Shown here one piece after another: positions 12,688 to 14,732 of a stretch of 14,732 nt of DNA. The notes beneath the pieces were generated by a model that did not search any database, was not told the origin of the DNA, and saw only the letters and a list, made by a program, of their open reading frames with translations. This DNA comes from Chloroflexi bacterium RBG_16_64_43 (lineage in GTDB: Bacteria; Chloroflexota; Anaerolineae; Anaerolineales; RBG-16-64-43): the NCBI GenBank assembly GCA_001796965.1, contig MGOA01000163.1, positions 1 through 14,732 on the forward strand, written 5' to 3'. The translations under genes were made by a program, and so were the position numbers. Position 1 is the first letter of the stretch. The number at the start of each line of letters is the position of its first letter.

Positions 12688-14208
12688 TCAACCGCTGGCC
12701 CATCCCCGCAATTCGCGCCCCGCGATGAGCACGACAATTCCCGCGCTGATGGCTGCACCGGCCAATGCCCCGGGCACACTGCCAGGCGCCAGCCACATGG
12801 CACCTAAGCCGATGGCGAGTACCACCACCACCGCGAGCGCTGCGCGGGCCAGTGCGCCGCCGACAGCGAATCGCTGGCCGCGCCTCCAGCCCCATCCCAG
12901 GAGGAGCAGAGCCTCCAGTGTGAAGCTGATCGAATTGGCCAGCGCAATCCCCGCCGCACCGAATTGGCGTGCCAGGAGTGGGGCCAGCGCAAGGAAAACC
13001 CCGAAGTTGAGCAGCGAGGCCGTGAGCGGAGTCCGAGCATCCTGTCGGGCGTAGAAGGTGCGCGCCGCAACCTCGAGCAGAGCGTGGCCGGCCAAACCCA
13101 CCAGGAACATCTGAGCCACCGACGTCACCTGGCGCGTGCCTTCGGCATCAAAGCGAAAGACCCACGGAACCAGGGTGGGCAGAATCAGGCCGAGGGCTAT
13201 CGCCGCCGGCAGAGTGAAAACCAGGATCAGGCGTACCCCGCGCGCGGTGACAAGATTGAAGCCGGCCGAATCGTCGTGGGCGAGCCGCTCGGCCAGGCGC
13301 GGCAGGAGCACCGTTCCGATCGCAGTGCCGATGACTGTCTCGGGCACTTGCATGATGACCCAACCATAGACGAGTGCCGAGACTGCGCCGGCGGGCATGT
13401 ACGACGCCAGATTGTCGGTGAGAACGAACACGAGCTGAATGGCGCCCAGCGTCAGGACGCGCGGACCCATCAGGCGCGCCACTCGCCGCACTCGCTCGTC
13501 GCGCCAGGTGAGCGACGCCGACCAGCGGAAGCCATAGCGCACTAGTCCAGGGATCTGGATGGCCAGGTGCAACAGCGCCCCGAGGATCACGCCGTACACC
13601 ATGCCCTGAATCCCAAGACCGAACGCCGGCAGGCGCAGCGAACCGACCTGCCACCCGTGCTCGGGGGCAAGCACCACCACCCCCGCGATGAGACCCACGT
13701 TGTAGAGCACCGGTGCGAGAGCCGGAAGCACAAAGTGCTGCCTGGCCTGCAGCCCAGAAATGACCAACCCGCTGACCGAGAAGATCAGGGTCGCGATCAG
13801 GTTGAGGCGCATGAGCTGTGCCACCAGGGCCTGCTGGGAGGACGAGAAGCCAGGGGCTACGCCCAACCGCCAGGCAACGATCGGCTCGGCGGCAAAGGCC
13901 AATCCAATCGAGATGACGGCCGTGATCAGGAACGCCCAGTTGGCCACCCGGCTGAACAGGCGCCAGGCGGCGGCGCGCCCCTCCTGCTCTAGCGTCTCGG
14001 TGAGCACCGGGATGAAGGCCAGCGAGAGAGCGCCGCCGGAGATCAGCGCGAAGAGCAGGTCGGGAACGTTGTTGGCTGCATTGAATGCATCCAACTCGGG
14101 GCTCATGCCGAACTGGCGCGCGACGAGGAGTTGGCGCGCCAGCCCGATGGCCTTGTCGAGACCGAAAAAGAACGCGACCAGAAGCGACGATCGCGCAAGT
14201 GACTTCAT
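12688..14208 (-). CDS. murJ: Lipid II flippase MurJ (MviN family), 506 aa
   Basis: MurJ moves lipid II, the peptidoglycan precursor, across the cytoplasmic membrane. The N-terminus shows the family hallmark: GLARQLLVARQFGMSPELDAFNAANNVPD around residues 22-50, then GGALSLAFIPVL. About 14 hydrophobic segments span the whole length, which is near the family norm of about 510, and MGPRVLTLGAIQLVFVLTDN plus VARTFYAR-type motifs recur as in MATE/MOP flippases. The ATG at 14208 is chosen by homology because the sequence upstream (PHPRRLAPSPEG) is not protein-like; its Shine-Dalgarno is poor (GGAAGG 13 bases away). It follows the TPR gene by 64 bases on the same strand and ends 2 bases from the converging VWA gene. 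A related MOP-family polysaccharide exporter is possible but less likely. Confidence 0.92.
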   Translation of the reverse strand: MKSLARSSLLVAFFFGLDKAIGLARQLLVARQFGMSPELDAFNAANNVPDLLFALISGGALSLAFIPVLTETLEQEGRAAAWRLFSRVANWAFLITAVISIGLAFAAEPIVAWRLGVAPGFSSSQQALVAQLMRLNLIATLIFSVSGLVISGLQARQHFVLPALAPVLYNVGLIAGVVVLAPEHGWQVGSLRLPAFGLGIQGMVYGVILGALLHLAIQIPGLVRYGFRWSASLTWRDERVRRVARLMGPRVLTLGAIQLVFVLTDNLASYMPAGAVSALVYGWVIMQVPETVIGTAIGTVLLPRLAERLAHDDSAGFNLVTARGVRLILVFTLPAAIALGLILPTLVPWVFRFDAEGTRQVTSVAQMFLVGLAGHALLEVAARTFYARQDARTPLTASLLNFGVFLALAPLLARQFGAAGIALANSISFTLEALLLLGWGWRRGQRFAVGGALARAALAVVVVLAIGLGAMWLAPGSVPGALAGAAISAGIVVLIAGRELRGWASG

Positions 14209-14272
14209 CGAGCGGGGGAATCCTTCCGGAGAAGGAGCCAGGCGACGGGGATGTGGCCGGCGTGGGATGATT

Positions 14273-14732
14273 TCATGGGAGTTCGCCGAGTTCTTGCAGC
14301 TTGACGACCGCCGGAGGGAAGCCGGGATGTCTGGCGAGCGCATTGCGCAAGTCGTCGATGGCTGCCTGAGTCTCGCCTAGCGCCAGACGCGCCATGCCTC
14401 GCCAATACCAGGATTCCTCGAGATCGTCTCGCGTGTTGAGCACTTGGTCGGCCAGGTCGATGACCTCTTGATATCGCCCGCTGTAGTAGTACGCGAAGTA
14501 AGGCCCGGTCTGATACCACAGCATGCGCCACGGAAGACCCGCGTAACGTGCTTCGTCGTAGGCTGTCGAGGCCGGGCCATAGTCATTGACATTGACCAGG
14601 CTGGTACCCAGGTTGAACCAGGCGAACGCCAAGTCCTGACCGGTCAACTGTTCCGTCTCGATTAAGGCGTTGTTGATGGCCAGCGGCTGGTTATAAGCTT
14701 CGTCCCCGTTGGGACCCAGAAGTCGACGGACT
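14273..14732 (-). CDS. TPR-repeat protein, C-terminal part (cut by window edge)
   Basis: The frame is open to the right edge, giving the last 153 residues of a longer protein. At least three tetratricopeptide units are visible: LAFAWFNLGTSLVNVNDYG/ASTAYDEARYAG, then YFAYYYSGRYQEVIDLADQVL, then ESWYWRGMARLALGETQAAIDDLRNAL, ending with HPGFPPAVVKLQELGELP. The phrase DEAYNQPLAINNALI before the repeats reminds me of Chloroflexota proteins that join a C39-like papain-fold peptidase domain to C-terminal TPRs; that domain would lie outside the window and is not verified. The TTG at 14647 is internal, since coding continues upstream without a stop. It precedes murJ on the same strand by 64 bases. Confidence 0.8.
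   Translation of the reverse strand, partial: VRRLLGPNGDEAYNQPLAINNALIETEQLTGQDLAFAWFNLGTSLVNVNDYGPASTAYDEARYAGLPWRMLWYQTGPYFAYYYSGRYQEVIDLADQVLNTRDDLEESWYWRGMARLALGETQAAIDDLRNALARHPGFPPAVVKLQELGELP

Noticed and set aside
12964..13545. Plus-strand open frame opposite murJ
   Set aside because: Charged, repetitive translation without hydrophobic or domain pattern; murJ is clear on the minus strand.
1..14732. Mobile elements, tRNA, rRNA and CRISPR arrays
   Set aside because: I found no transposase or integrase motif, no tRNA-like cloverleaf with a TTCGA-type T loop, no rRNA signature and no regular repeat-spacer structure.

Overview
The window is GC-rich, densely packed bacterial chromosome with about 15 protein genes. 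It looks like a Chloroflexota genome, probably Anaerolineae or a relative. This rests on the style of the proteins (a DHH-CBS-nucleotidyltransferase fusion, an M14 peptidase on a Pro/Thr stalk, a CoxD/CoxE-type MoxR-VWA pair, a TPR protein of a kind I associate with that group) and on TATAATC-type -10 boxes. The assignment is inference; no rRNA or tRNA is present to confirm it. MurJ implies a lipid II-based cell wall.

Layout. (1) 1-433, minus strand: a small conserved-looking protein, then the N-terminus of a CelD/BioF2-like acetyltransferase cut by the left edge. (2) 455-462: overlapping opposed -10 boxes that could fire both ways. (3) 558-4092, plus strand: a large tRNA nucleotidyltransferase fusion, a GNAT acetyltransferase overlapping it by 4 nt, and a small LiaF/DUF5668-like membrane protein, closed by a strong hairpin terminator at 4127. 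(4) 8231-4182, minus strand: radA, an anchored M14 carboxypeptidase, a multi-pass M28 aminopeptidase and a PspC-domain protein, a probable operon with a recognisable promoter ahead of radA. (5) 8408-9294, plus strand: a sigma factor fragment with only region 2, translationally coupled to an ICMT/NnrU-like membrane methyltransferase. (6) 9295-9663: a sparse stretch with two inverted repeats and one doubtful 52-aa ORF. (7) 9664-10149: a secreted small protein, then a 28-bp palindromic terminator. (8) 10232-12685, plus strand: a promoter, a leader hairpin, and a MoxR AAA+ ATPase with its VWA (CoxE-type) partner. (9) 14732-12688, minus strand: the C-terminal part of a TPR protein, then murJ, which converges on the VWA gene with two bases between stop codons.

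How the genes fit together. Most of the window is housekeeping: tRNA 3' end maturation or RNA turnover, recombination (RadA) and wall precursor export (MurJ). The M14/M28 pair could work in sequence on peptides at the outer membrane face, one from each end. The PspC and LiaF-like proteins, which end on either side of one terminator, hint at envelope stress. The least explained items are the sigma region 2-only gene, the M28 enzyme interrupted by membrane hairpins, and the MoxR/VWA pair with no visible client. No mobile element, CRISPR array, tRNA or rRNA was seen.
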